From: JBGQOJ01 sp052119585
GTDB lineage: Bacteria > Pseudomonadota > Alphaproteobacteria > Rhodobacterales > Rhodobacteraceae
Length of the DNA stretch: 46,502 nucleotides
NCBI RefSeq assembly: GCF_052119585.1
Contig: NZ_JBGQOJ010000024.1
Location: 1 to 46,502 of the forward strand
Direction: 5' to 3'
The notes below the pieces were generated by a model, which had not been told where the DNA came from, did no database searches, and worked only from the letters and a program-made list of their open reading frames with translations. Within the stretch, counting starts at the first letter, position 1, and each line of letters opens with the position of its first letter. A program made the position numbers and the translations under genes. Below, piece by piece: positions 15,614-23,130 of this stretch.

Positions 15614-15708
15614 GAAGCAATTGCTTCGAATAAAAGGGCGACGACATCAGGGAGGAGGCAATGTCGCCGCTAGATCAAACAGCCCAGGGAGGAGGAGAGG
15701 GCCGTTTG
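15614..15708 (-). ncRNA. ccsR1: CcsR-like sRNA, unit 1 (most diverged)
   Basis: This unit, directly after the DUF1127 gene, has entirely different stems from units 2-4 but the same plan: hairpin one at 15676-15708 (10 bp, one wobble) and hairpin two at 15638-15670 (10 bp, one wobble), each with CCUCCUCCC in its loop. The separator is a perfect palindrome, GAAGCAATTGCTTC, at 15614-15627. Retention of loops with changed stems indicates that the loop sequence is what matters. Confidence 0.82.
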
Positions 15709-15718
15709 TAGAAAACTC

Positions 15719-15934
15719 TTAGGCCAGGTAAGCGGCCTCGTAAGCGACGCTTTTGATCATCGAACGGCCCAAGCCCAGATCGGACAGGTCGCGGTCAGAC
15801 AGCGCGCTCAGTTCGTTGATCGTATTGCGGTATACGGTGTAGCGGGCGTAGCGATCGGCGGCGAACTTGAACAGCGCGACGGTACGCTCTACGATGCCAG
15901 CTTCGATGCTGCGGATGTTTGCTGTGGTTGCCAT
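15719..15934 (-). CDS. ccaF1: DUF1127 protein, CcaF1-like RNA-binding protein
   Basis: The 71-residue protein ends in a DUF1127 domain (RYTVYRNTINELSALSDRDL then SDLGLGRSMIKSVAYEAAYL), a short arginine-rich motif found in many alphaproteobacterial small proteins. In Rhodobacter sphaeroides the DUF1127 protein CcaF1 is encoded directly upstream of the CcsR sRNAs, is co-transcribed with them and binds RNA. Here the same order is found: the gene stops at 15719 and the first CcsR-like hairpin starts 11 bp later on the same strand. ATG 15934 is preceded by AGAAAGAGG. The long N-terminal extension of the open frame (to 16144) is not supported. Probable stress response role by homology. Confidence 0.9.
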   Translation of the reverse strand: MATTANIRSIEAGIVERTVALFKFAADRYARYTVYRNTINELSALSDRDLSDLGLGRSMIKSVAYEAAYLA

Positions 15935-15989
15935 ATCAGGGCCTCTTTCTTTCGGGTTCGGAGGAAACATCGTTCGTCCTTGCAATTGA

Positions 15990-16016
15990 AGATAGGCCAA
16001 TGCTGCGGATGCACAA
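15990..16016 (-). promoter_or_regulatory. Possible RpoH-type promoter of ccaF1-ccsR
   Basis: On the minus strand TTGTGC (16011-16016) is followed after 15 bp by CTATCT (15990-15995), about 55 bp before the start codon. The R. sphaeroides operon is driven by heat-shock sigma factors RpoHI/RpoHII; the match here is only fair and the position is a prediction. Confidence 0.35.
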
Positions 16017-16240
16017 TCCCTTTTGGCTTCAATGCTGCTATGCAGAAAATGCATACGTATTGTTGACCTAAAGTAAGGCATCGCGCCTGATTTTCGGGCG
16101 CATTGGGAACGCCAATTCAGTTCAGGGCTTGTCCTTGAAGGCAAAGCGCTAAACTAATGCGCTGCCGCGGGGTGGATTTGACAGGCGGCCCCGGGGCATT
16201 CCACGGGAACACCGCCCGAGAACATTGAAGGACAATTACT

Positions 16241-17326
16241 ATGACCGTAACGCGTGACGATATCATGACAGCGCTTGCCAGGCTGACCCTGCCCAACGGC
16301 AGCAGTATTGTGGAACGGGATCTCGTTCGCGCGCTTCAGGTCAAGGACGGCGATGTGCGATTCGTGATCGAGGCGGAAAGCGCGGAACTGGCCCGCGCGA
16401 TGGAGCCTGTGCGCCTTGCTGCCGAACAAGTGGTGCGCAAATTGCCCGGCGTCACCTCGGCCAGCGTTGTTTTGACGGCCCATGGCCCCGCGTCGAAGGC
16501 ACCGAACCCGAACGCGGCCCCGCCCAAGATGACATTCGGCGGACATGCCAAACCGCAAGAGAACAGCCAGCGCGTTGCAGGGATCGACCGGATTCTGGCC
16601 ATCGGGTCGGGTAAGGGGGGCGTGGGGAAATCCACCGTCTCGTCCAATCTTGCGGTGGCGCTTGCGCGGCAGGGGCGGCGCGTCGGCCTGCTGGATGCGG
16701 ATATCTACGGTCCCAGTCAGCCCCGCATGATGGGCGTATCGAAACGACCGGCCTCGCCCGACGGCAAAACGATTATCCCGCTTCAGGCGCATGGCGTCAC
16801 CATGATGTCGATCGGGCTGATGGTCGACCCCGATCAGGCGGTTGTCTGGCGTGGCCCGATGCTGATGGGGGCGTTGCAGCAAATGCTGGGGCAGGTTCAA
16901 TGGGGAGAGTTGGACGTGCTGCTTGTCGATCTGCCTCCGGGCACCGGCGACGTCCAGTTGACCCTGTGCCAAAAGACCGAACTGACCGGCGCAATCGTGG
17001 TCTCTACGCCCCAGGATGTTGCCCTGATTGATGCGCGTCGCGCTTTGAACATGTTCAAAACGCTCAAGACGCCAGTTCTTGGTCTGATCGAAAACATGTC
17101 TGCCTATATCTGTCCGAAATGCGGGCACGAGGCGCATATTTTCGGCCATGGCGGCGTCAAGGCCGAGGCCGAAAAGCTGGGCATCCCCTTTCTTGGAGAG
17201 CTGCCGCTGGATCTGGAGGTTCGGCTGGCCGGAGACTCGGGCACACCGATCGCTGCGGGCGAGGGGCCATTGGCCGACGCCTATGCCAACCTTGCAAAAG
17301 GGTTGATTCTGGGTGGCATGGCCTGA
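16241..17326 (+). CDS. mrp: Mrp/ApbC family iron-sulfur cluster carrier ATPase
   Basis: Mrp/ApbC proteins are cytosolic P-loop ATPases that carry and hand over [4Fe-4S] clusters to target enzymes. The 361-residue protein has an N-terminal DUF59/MIP18-like domain (about 1-80), a linker, then the ATPase with the deviant Walker A GSGKGGVGKST (about 122-132), LLDADIYGPSQPRMMG, VDLPPGTGDVQLTL and the cluster-binding pair CPKC in ICPKCGHEAHIF. All conserved parts are present. The gene stands alone between the divergent ccaF1 operon and the dcw leader. A stem-loop at 17344-17390 follows it. Confidence 0.94.
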   Translation: MTVTRDDIMTALARLTLPNGSSIVERDLVRALQVKDGDVRFVIEAESAELARAMEPVRLAAEQVVRKLPGVTSASVVLTAHGPASKAPNPNAAPPKMTFGGHAKPQENSQRVAGIDRILAIGSGKGGVGKSTVSSNLAVALARQGRRVGLLDADIYGPSQPRMMGVSKRPASPDGKTIIPLQAHGVTMMSIGLMVDPDQAVVWRGPMLMGALQQMLGQVQWGELDVLLVDLPPGTGDVQLTLCQKTELTGAIVVSTPQDVALIDARRALNMFKTLKTPVLGLIENMSAYICPKCGHEAHIFGHGGVKAEAEKLGIPFLGELPLDLEVRLAGDSGTPIAAGEGPLADAYANLAKGLILGGMA

Positions 17327-17343
17327 TCCGGGGGAAATAACGG

Positions 17344-17390
17344 GACCGGTCGTGGGAAAACGTGGGACGCCTGCGCCCCCACGGCCGGTC
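17344..17390 (+). repeat. Stem-loop after mrp, overlapping a TGGGA direct repeat
   Basis: GACCGG (17344-17349) and CGTGGG pair with CCCACG and CCGGTC (17385-17390) with a single bulge, forming a long stem 18 bp past the mrp stop; no T-run follows. The left side also holds TGGGA-N5-TGGGA (17353-17367), which is the repeat spacing described for MraZ-binding sites. Which role, if either, is real cannot be decided here. Confidence 0.45.
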
Positions 17391-17396
17391 TATCGC

Positions 17397-17445
17397 GAAT
17401 CACTTGGGTGAATCACGCTGGAATCACGGCAAATTGCATCGAATC
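17397..17445. promoter_or_regulatory. Cluster of four GAATC (GANTC, CcrM methylation) sites upstream of the dcw operon
   Basis: GAATC occurs at 17397-17401, 17410-17414, 17421-17425 and 17441-17445, four sites in 49 bp where random sequence would give about one per 256 bp. GANTC is the target of the cell-cycle methyltransferase CcrM in alphaproteobacteria, and its methylation state affects GcrA-dependent promoters. The position 90 bp upstream of a strong sigma-70-like promoter for the cell-division operon fits that role; the link is an inference. Confidence 0.6.
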
Positions 17446-17535
17446 CAGACGTTGATTGGCGTAGATTTCTGAAAATCCGCCACGTCACTGCCATGTTCCC
17501 CCGAAAAGTTCAAAAAATCTTGGAATTTATGGGAA

Positions 17536-17563
17536 TTGACATCCTGCGCCTTAGCGATACTAA
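17536..17563 (+). promoter_or_regulatory. Sigma-70-like promoter in the dcw leader
   Basis: TTGACA (17536-17541) is followed after 16 bp by TACTAA (17558-17563). A TTGGA-N5-TGGGA pair (17520-17534) ends 1 bp before the -35 element. Transcription from here would give a leader of about 410 nt before mraZ. Confidence 0.55.
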
Positions 17564-17685
17564 ATGTAGTGCGTAGGCGAATTGTTGCCACCACAAGAGG
17601 TTTTGGTGCTGCCGTGCAAGCCCCAAACTTTGATCCGAACCTGCCTTTGGACGCCGATGTGATAGGTATTTCCCGTTAAAAGTTG

Positions 17686-17714
17686 TTGATTTCCATGAAT
17701 TCCCATGGGATACC
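17686..17714 (+). promoter_or_regulatory. Candidate promoter of the UpsM-like sRNA
   Basis: TTGATT (17686-17691) and GATACC (17709-17714) are 17 bp apart; the spacer includes the palindrome TCCCATGGGA (17701-17710). A start near 17721 would give an RNA of about 210 nt up to the terminator, close to the size remembered for Rhodobacter UpsM. Confidence 0.45.
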
Positions 17715-17720
17715 AATTAC

Positions 17721-17930
17721 ACAAGATGCGAGCAGACAAAAAATAGGGACAATCAAGATCCCGAAAACGGCACCAAGTCAGGTTTCATACAGGCACCTGC
17801 TTTCATCTACGAAGAGATCCGACGCGCGAGCGAGCAGACATCCCCCCAGGTGGCGCGCGTAGTTGGACACACCCAGAAATGGGACGAGGGCGGCGGTTTG
17901 AGCAGTGGCAGCAGCTCAAACCGCCGTTTT
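17721..17930 (+). ncRNA. upsM: UpsM-like sRNA from the mraZ 5' leader
   Basis: In Rhodobacter sphaeroides the dcw operon has an unusually long 5' leader whose transcripts mostly end early, giving the abundant sRNA UpsM of roughly 200 nt. Here the same layout is seen: a promoter-like sequence near 17700, no open frame of note, and a strong Rho-independent terminator at 17891-17930, 50 bp before mraZ. I recognise it by position and architecture, not by aligned sequence. Read-through past the terminator would feed the whole division and cell-wall operon. The 5' end is estimated. Confidence 0.65.
17891..17930 (+). terminator. Terminator in the dcw leader (attenuator before mraZ)
   Basis: A perfect 13-bp stem (CGGCGGTTTGAGC at 17891-17903 with GCTCAAACCGCCG at 17914-17926) with a 10-nt loop is followed by TTTT. 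It lies inside the leader and before the GTG of mraZ, so it can end transcripts before the operon. Confidence 0.88.
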
Positions 17931-17979
17931 CCATTTCAGGGGTCGGGTTTGGTTTTGTAACAGAAAGGGCCGCGGGACA

Positions 17980-18483
17980 GTGGGCCAGAGGTTCAGAGGC
18001 GAAGGCCACCACAAGGTAGATGCGAAGGGTCGGGTTTCCATTCCGGCCCCGTTTCGCCGTGTGCTTGAATCTGCGGATCCCGACTGGAAAGAAGGCCTTC
18101 TGCCGAACATGGTGATTGTCTATGGCGATCACCGCCGCAAATTCCTGGAATGCTATACCATCGAAGCCATCCAAGAGGTTGACGAACGCATCGCCGGTCT
18201 TGCGCGCGGCTCTATCGAGCGCCGGATGCTGGAACGCATGTTCAACGGTCAGTCGCTGCCGACGCAGCTGGATAACACCGGACGTTTCGTTCTGCCAAAG
18301 GCCCTGCGAGAGAAAATCGGGCTGGACGACGAAGCCTATTTCATTGCCTCGGGCGACACCTTCCAGATCTGGAAGCCGGAAACATACGCCGAGGTCGAAA
18401 CCCATAAAACCGAAGAGTGGCTGGACCAGCTGCCGGAGGACTTCGATGTTCTCTCTCTTCTGGAAACTGCAAAAGGGGCCTGA
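17980..18483 (+). CDS. mraZ: Transcriptional regulator MraZ
   Basis: MraZ is the first gene of the dcw cluster; it is a ring-forming AbrB-like DNA-binding protein that represses its own operon. The 167-residue protein has two SpoVT-AbrB repeats, with HKVDAKGRVSIPAPFR in the first and LDNTGRFVLPKALRE in the second. The start is chosen at GTG 17980 (VGQRFRGE), since MraZ proteins begin close to 'RFRGE', and GAAAGGG lies upstream; the longer frame from 17905 would run through the leader terminator and is rejected. rsmH begins 3 bp after the stop. Confidence 0.93.
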   Translation: MGQRFRGEGHHKVDAKGRVSIPAPFRRVLESADPDWKEGLLPNMVIVYGDHRRKFLECYTIEAIQEVDERIAGLARGSIERRMLERMFNGQSLPTQLDNTGRFVLPKALREKIGLDDEAYFIASGDTFQIWKPETYAEVETHKTEEWLDQLPEDFDVLSLLETAKGA

Positions 18484-18486
18484 TCA

Positions 18487-19500
18487 ATGGCTGGACCAGC
18501 CCGCGAAACGCCCGACGCAGCCCCCCATATTCCCGTATTGCTGCGCCCCATTCTGGCGACCTGCGCCCCCATCACCGGCCTGTGGCTGGACGGGACGTTC
18601 GGGGCCGGTGGCTATACGCGTGGGCTGCTGGCGGCGGGCGCCGACCGTGTTATCGGTGTTGACCGCGATCCGGCGGTGTTCGAGATGGCCAAAGACTGGG
18701 CCGACGAATACGGCGACCGGCTGACACTGGTACAGGGCACGTTCGGAAAGCTGGACGAATATACCGACGCGCCGCTTGATGGTGTGGTGCTGGATCTTGG
18801 GGTGTCGTCCATGCAGCTGGACCAGCCCGACCGCGGCTTTTCTTTCATGCGCGACGGGCCGCTGGACATGCGAATGAGCCAGGATGGCCCAAGTGCCGCC
18901 GATCTGGTAAACACCGCAGACGAGGCGACGCTGGCCGACATCCTGTATCATTACGGCGAAGAGCGCGCCTCGCGCCGCATCGCCCGCACGATCATTGCGG
19001 CGCGCGGCGATGCGCCGATTGAAACAACCGCGCGTCTGGCGGGGATTGTAGAGCGGTGCCTGCCGCGCCCCAAGCCGGGCCAAAGCCATCCTGCGACGCG
19101 CAGTTTCCAGGCGATCCGCATCGCGGTGAACGATGAATACGCCGAACTTGCCCGCGGGCTGGAGGCCGCGATGCGCGCGCTGAAACCGGGTGGCAAGCTG
19201 GCTGTCGTGACCTTTCATTCGATCGAGGACCGCATTGCGAAACGGTTTTTCGCGGTGACATCCGGCGGGGCGGGGCGGGCCAACCGCTATGCACCCGAAA
19301 CCGTCGAGGCGGCGGCCCCGTTCAGGCTGTTGACCCGCCGCGCCATTGTTGCCGATGACGAAGAACTGGCGGAAAACCCCAGATCACGCTCTGCCAAGCT
19401 GCGCGTGGGTGTCCGCACGGATGCCCCCGCGACCCCCGTTGATCGCGATGCGATTGGCATGCCCAGCATTCCGGACAAAGGACATCGGTCCCATGCGTAG
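18487..19500 (+). CDS. rsmH: 16S rRNA (cytosine-1402-N4)-methyltransferase RsmH
   Basis: RsmH (MraW) methylates N4 of C1402 in the decoding centre of 16S rRNA with S-adenosylmethionine. The 337-residue protein begins PHIPVLLRPILATC and shows the SAM-binding loop DGTFGAGGYTRGLL, VIGVDRDPAVFEMA, LDLGVSSMQLDQPDRGFSFM, RDGPLDMRMS and VTFHSIEDRIAKRFF, in the usual order. The length is normal. It is the second gene of the dcw operon, and ftsL overlaps its last 8 bp. Confidence 0.97.
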   Translation: MAGPARETPDAAPHIPVLLRPILATCAPITGLWLDGTFGAGGYTRGLLAAGADRVIGVDRDPAVFEMAKDWADEYGDRLTLVQGTFGKLDEYTDAPLDGVVLDLGVSSMQLDQPDRGFSFMRDGPLDMRMSQDGPSAADLVNTADEATLADILYHYGEERASRRIARTIIAARGDAPIETTARLAGIVERCLPRPKPGQSHPATRSFQAIRIAVNDEYAELARGLEAAMRALKPGGKLAVVTFHSIEDRIAKRFFAVTSGGAGRANRYAPETVEAAAPFRLLTRRAIVADDEELAENPRSRSAKLRVGVRTDAPATPVDRDAIGMPSIPDKGHRSHA

Positions 19501-19840
19501 CCTGTTTTACGTCCTGTCAGCACTTGCCGTCATGGGGTTGGCTTTTTGGGCCTATCAGGAAAACTACAAGACACAGCAGGCCCTGAAGGACGTCGGTGCC
19601 CTGCAACGCCAGATCGGCGAACAGCATGAATTGGCGGCCGTTTTGCGTGCCGAATGGGCCTATCTGAACAGACCGGAGCGCCTGCGCGAACTGGCCGAGA
19701 TCAACTTTGACCGGCTGGGCCTGTTGCCCCTGATGCCAGAGCAGTTCGGCAATATTGATCAGGTCTCGTTTCCGGCGCCGCCGATGTTGCCGGTCACCGA
19801 TCCTGTGGATGTGATGGGAACGCTGGAGGAACCGCTATGA
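19493..19840 (+). CDS. ftsL: Cell division protein FtsL
   Basis: FtsL is a small bitopic membrane protein that forms the FtsQLB complex and activates septal wall synthesis by FtsW-FtsI. The 115-residue product has a membrane helix at the very N-terminus (SLFYVLSALAVMGLAFWAYQ, about 3-22), a coiled-coil periplasmic part (KDVGALQRQIGEQHELAAVL) and the conserved NRPERLRELAEI before FDRLGL. Sequence identity within the family is low, so position between rsmH and ftsI weighs heavily. ATG 19493 overlaps the rsmH stop; its own stop overlaps the ftsI start (ATGA). Confidence 0.88.
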   Translation: MRSLFYVLSALAVMGLAFWAYQENYKTQQALKDVGALQRQIGEQHELAAVLRAEWAYLNRPERLRELAEINFDRLGLLPLMPEQFGNIDQVSFPAPPMLPVTDPVDVMGTLEEPL

Positions 19841-21621
19841 TCCGCACACCGCTTCGCCCTCTGGCCCGCATTCTGGCCGCCCGAAGCAAGGGCGAGAACC
19901 CCGACGCCATCGAACGCGAGAATATCCGCTTGCGCCACGAGGACATGCGCGACCGCTCGCGGCTTCGTGCCGAGGGGCGTCTTCTTGTGCTGGGCGTGTT
20001 CTTTTTCTGCGCCTTCACGGTTGTCGGCGCCCGCATGAGCCTGTTGTCCGCATCAGAACCAGAAGAACCGCAGGCCGCCGCCAGCGGTGCCGCAATTCTT
20101 GCGCAGCGGTCTGATATCGTTGACAGAAACGGTCGTATCCTTGCCACGAACCTGACCACGCATTCCCTGTATGCGCAGCCGCCGATCATGATCGACAAGG
20201 CAAAAGTGGCCAGGGAACTGGCGCTGATTTTCCCGGACCTGAAAGAAGAAACGCTGCTGAAGCAGTTCGAAAGTCCGCGCAAGTTCCTGTGGATCAAGAA
20301 AAAGCTTAGCCCCGAGCAAAAGCAACTGGTCCATGATATCGGCGATCCCGGCTTGATGTTCGGCCCGCGCGAGATGCGCCTTTACCCCAACGGCAAGCTG
20401 GCTGCGCATATTCTGGGCGGCGCGTCCTTCGGGCGCGAAGGGGTTCATTCGGCAGAGGTGATCGGGACCGCAGGGGTCGAGAAAGCCTTTGACGGTTTTC
20501 TGCGCGACCCCGCCGAAGAGGGGCGCCCGCTGCAACTGTCTATCGACCTGACCGTGCAGTCCGCCGCGCGCAGCGTCCTTTATTCCGGCATGAAACTGAT
20601 GAACGCCAAAGGCGCCGCCGCAGTTTTGATGGATGTGCATACGGGCGAGATTGTCACTATGATCTCGCTTCCCGATTTCGACCCCAACACCCGCCCGCCC
20701 ATTGCGACCAAGGGTGATGCGTCGGACAGCCCGCTGTTCAACCGTGCGGTGCAGGGCCTGTACGAACTTGGCTCTACCTTCAAGATTTTCGCGGTGTCAC
20801 AGGCGCTCGAGGAGAAGCTGGTCAGCCCGACGACAATGATCAACACCAAAGGGCCGTTGACCTGGGGCAAATTCCGCATCCGTGACTTTCATAACTACGG
20901 GCCGGAACTTTCGGTGACGGATGTCATCGTTGAATCCTCGAACATCGGCACCGCCCGGATTGCAATGCAGATCGGCGCAGAGCGGCAGCAGCAATTCCTG
21001 GGTAAGCTGGGCCTGCTGGAGCCGACGCAGGTCGAACTGGTCGAGGCGGCAGGCAGTAAACCGCTGACCCCCCGTCAATGGTCAGAACTGTCGACGATGA
21101 CCATCTCTTACGGGCATGGCCTGTCTGCCAGCCCGCTGCATCTGGCCAGCGCCTATGCGACAATTCTGAACGGCGGCACGCGGATCAAACCGACGCTGCT
21201 GAAGCAGAACGCGCGCCAGAACGGCGACCGTGTGGTGTCAGAGAACACGTCGGCCGTGGCGCGGGACATGCTGCGGGCTGTGGTTACGCGCGGCACTGCC
21301 AGCTTCGGCGAGGTCAAGGGCTATATGGTGGGCGGCAAGACCGGCACCGCCGACAAGCCGAAGGAAAACGGCGGCGGCTATTACAAAGACAAGGTGATCG
21401 CCACCTTTGCCTCGGTCTTTCCGGCCAACGATCCTAAATACGTGCTGATCGTGACGCTGGACGAGCCATCCGAGAATTCCGGCAAAGAGCCGCGGCGCAC
21501 TGCCGGTTGGACAGCGGTTCCCGTCGCGGCAGAGATGATCCGCCGCATGGCACCGCTTCTTGGCTTGAGACCACAGATTGAACCTTTGGTCCCAGTTGAG
21601 GTAACACTTACCAGCAACTAG
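19837..21621 (+). CDS. ftsI: Septal peptidoglycan transpeptidase FtsI (PBP3)
   Basis: FtsI cross-links peptidoglycan at the division septum together with FtsW. The 594-residue class B penicillin-binding protein has a cytoplasmic N-terminus, one membrane helix (about 48-68, LLVLGVFFFCAFTVVGARM), a pedestal domain and the transpeptidase domain with catalytic SxxK (Ser 313 in GSTFK), SSN at 367-369 and KTG at 501-503. All three active-site motifs are intact. It starts at the ATGA overlap with ftsL and is followed after 18 bp by murE. Confidence 0.97.
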   Translation: MIRTPLRPLARILAARSKGENPDAIERENIRLRHEDMRDRSRLRAEGRLLVLGVFFFCAFTVVGARMSLLSASEPEEPQAAASGAAILAQRSDIVDRNGRILATNLTTHSLYAQPPIMIDKAKVARELALIFPDLKEETLLKQFESPRKFLWIKKKLSPEQKQLVHDIGDPGLMFGPREMRLYPNGKLAAHILGGASFGREGVHSAEVIGTAGVEKAFDGFLRDPAEEGRPLQLSIDLTVQSAARSVLYSGMKLMNAKGAAAVLMDVHTGEIVTMISLPDFDPNTRPPIATKGDASDSPLFNRAVQGLYELGSTFKIFAVSQALEEKLVSPTTMINTKGPLTWGKFRIRDFHNYGPELSVTDVIVESSNIGTARIAMQIGAERQQQFLGKLGLLEPTQVELVEAAGSKPLTPRQWSELSTMTISYGHGLSASPLHLASAYATILNGGTRIKPTLLKQNARQNGDRVVSENTSAVARDMLRAVVTRGTASFGEVKGYMVGGKTGTADKPKENGGGYYKDKVIATFASVFPANDPKYVLIVTLDEPSENSGKEPRRTAGWTAVPVAAEMIRRMAPLLGLRPQIEPLVPVEVTLTSN

Positions 21622-21639
21622 GACTCGGACGGGAATATC

Positions 21640-23130
21640 ATGGCAAGCGCGGCACTAGGGACATCATTGGCAGCACTTGGCCTGACCGCAAGCGGCGGAC
21701 GCGAGGCGCAGGTTACGGGGCTGTCCGTTGACAGCCGCCTGACAAAGCCGGGGCATCTGTTTGCGGCGCTTCCCGGATCGCGGGTTCACGGTGCCGAATT
21801 CATCAAATACGCCATTCGCATGGGGGCCGGATCTGTCCTAACCGACAGGGAGGGTGCGATCCTGGCGCGCAATGATCTGGACAAGGCGAATATCCCCGTC
21901 GTAATCGCCGAAGATCCGCGTCAGGCGCTGGCCTATGCCGCGGCGCTTTGGTTCGGCGCGCAGCCCGATGTCATGGTGGCCGTCACCGGCACAAACGGCA
22001 AGACCTCTGTGGCGACCTTTACCCGCCAGATATGGATGCTTCTGGATATTTCCGCCGTCAATCTGGGCACCACCGGGGTCGAGGGCGCATTCGAGGCCCC
22101 GCTGAACCACACCACCCCCGAACCGATCACCCTGCACAGAGTTCTGGCGCAGATCGCGGGTGCCGGTGTGACCCATGCCGCGATGGAGGCTTCAAGTCAC
22201 GGGCTGGAACAGCGCCGTCTTGACGGTGTGCGCCTGATGGCCGCGGCGTTCACGAATTTCACGCAAGACCATCTCGACTATCACGCCACCTTCGAGGATT
22301 ACTTCAACGCCAAGGCCGGCCTGTTCGAGAGGGTGTTGCCGGAAGAGGGCACCGCCGTCATCAACATGGACGACCCGCGCGGGCTGGACATGGCCGAAAT
22401 CGCGCTGGAGCGGGGACAGGACCTGTTGACCGTCGGGTCCGGCCCCGAATGCGATTTGCGCATTCACGGCCAGCGGTTTGACGCCACAGGGCAGGATCTT
22501 CGGTTCGGATGGGCCGGGAACATCCATCAGGTGCGCCTGAAGCTGATCGGCGGTTTTCAGGCGGAAAACATCATGATTGCCGTCGGGCTGGCCATTGCCT
22601 GCGGCGCCGATCCCATGCGGGTGTTCCAGATTCTGCCGCAACTGACAACCGTGCGGGGCCGGATGCAGCACGCGGCGACACGCGAAAACGGCGCGGCAGT
22701 CTTTGTCGATTACGCCCATACGCCCGACGCGCTGGAAACCGCGCTGACCGCGTTGCGCCCGCATGTGATGGGACGCCTGATTGTGGTGTTCGGCGCAGGC
22801 GGTGACCGCGACACAAGCAAACGCAGGCTGATGGGTGCTGCCGCTGACGCCCATGCCGATGTGGTCATCGTCACCGACGACAACCCCCGGTCCGAGCGCC
22901 CCGCCGATATCCGCGCCATGGTGATAGAGGGGTGCCCCGACGCCACAGAGGTCGGCGACCGCGCCGAGGCGATCCTGCGCGGCGTGGACGCGTTGCAGCC
23001 GGGCGACGCCCTGCTGATCGCGGGCAAGGGGCACGAAACCGGGCAGGTCGTCGGCGATGACGTTTTCCCCTTTGACGATGTGGAACAGGCCAGCGTTGCG
23101 GTGGCTGCACTGGACGGACATCTGGCATGA
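21640..23130 (+). CDS. murE: UDP-N-acetylmuramoyl-tripeptide synthetase MurE (meso-DAP adding)
   Basis: MurE adds the third amino acid to UDP-MurNAc-L-Ala-D-Glu in the cytoplasm using ATP. The 496-residue protein shows the Mur ligase N-domain (VTGLSVDSRLTKPGHLFAAL), ATP loop VTGTNGKTS, METSS-type EASSHGLEQRRL, FTNFTQDHLDYH with the carbamylated-Lys region, VDYAHTPDALE, and DNPR (414-417), the motif that selects meso-diaminopimelate, followed by GKGHE. It overlaps murF by 4 bp (ATGA). Confidence 0.96.
   Translation: MASAALGTSLAALGLTASGGREAQVTGLSVDSRLTKPGHLFAALPGSRVHGAEFIKYAIRMGAGSVLTDREGAILARNDLDKANIPVVIAEDPRQALAYAAALWFGAQPDVMVAVTGTNGKTSVATFTRQIWMLLDISAVNLGTTGVEGAFEAPLNHTTPEPITLHRVLAQIAGAGVTHAAMEASSHGLEQRRLDGVRLMAAAFTNFTQDHLDYHATFEDYFNAKAGLFERVLPEEGTAVINMDDPRGLDMAEIALERGQDLLTVGSGPECDLRIHGQRFDATGQDLRFGWAGNIHQVRLKLIGGFQAENIMIAVGLAIACGADPMRVFQILPQLTTVRGRMQHAATRENGAAVFVDYAHTPDALETALTALRPHVMGRLIVVFGAGGDRDTSKRRLMGAAADAHADVVIVTDDNPRSERPADIRAMVIEGCPDATEVGDRAEAILRGVDALQPGDALLIAGKGHETGQVVGDDVFPFDDVEQASVAVAALDGHLA

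Noticed and set aside
15150..15673. Open frames across the repeat array on both strands (103-165 codons)
   Set aside because: They arise because the repeat lacks stops in some frames; the paired stems, loop conservation and compensatory pairs show that the region acts as RNA.
15205..15715. CRISPR array interpretation of the 107-bp repeats
   Set aside because: The whole unit is repeated, not a short repeat with unique spacers, and no cas genes are near.
16178..16183. TTGACA as -35 of an mrp promoter
   Set aside because: No acceptable -10 element is found at 15-19 bp downstream, so I do not list it as a promoter.
17905..17979. Earlier mraZ start at 17905
   Set aside because: It would encode part of the leader terminator and add 25 residues not found in MraZ proteins.
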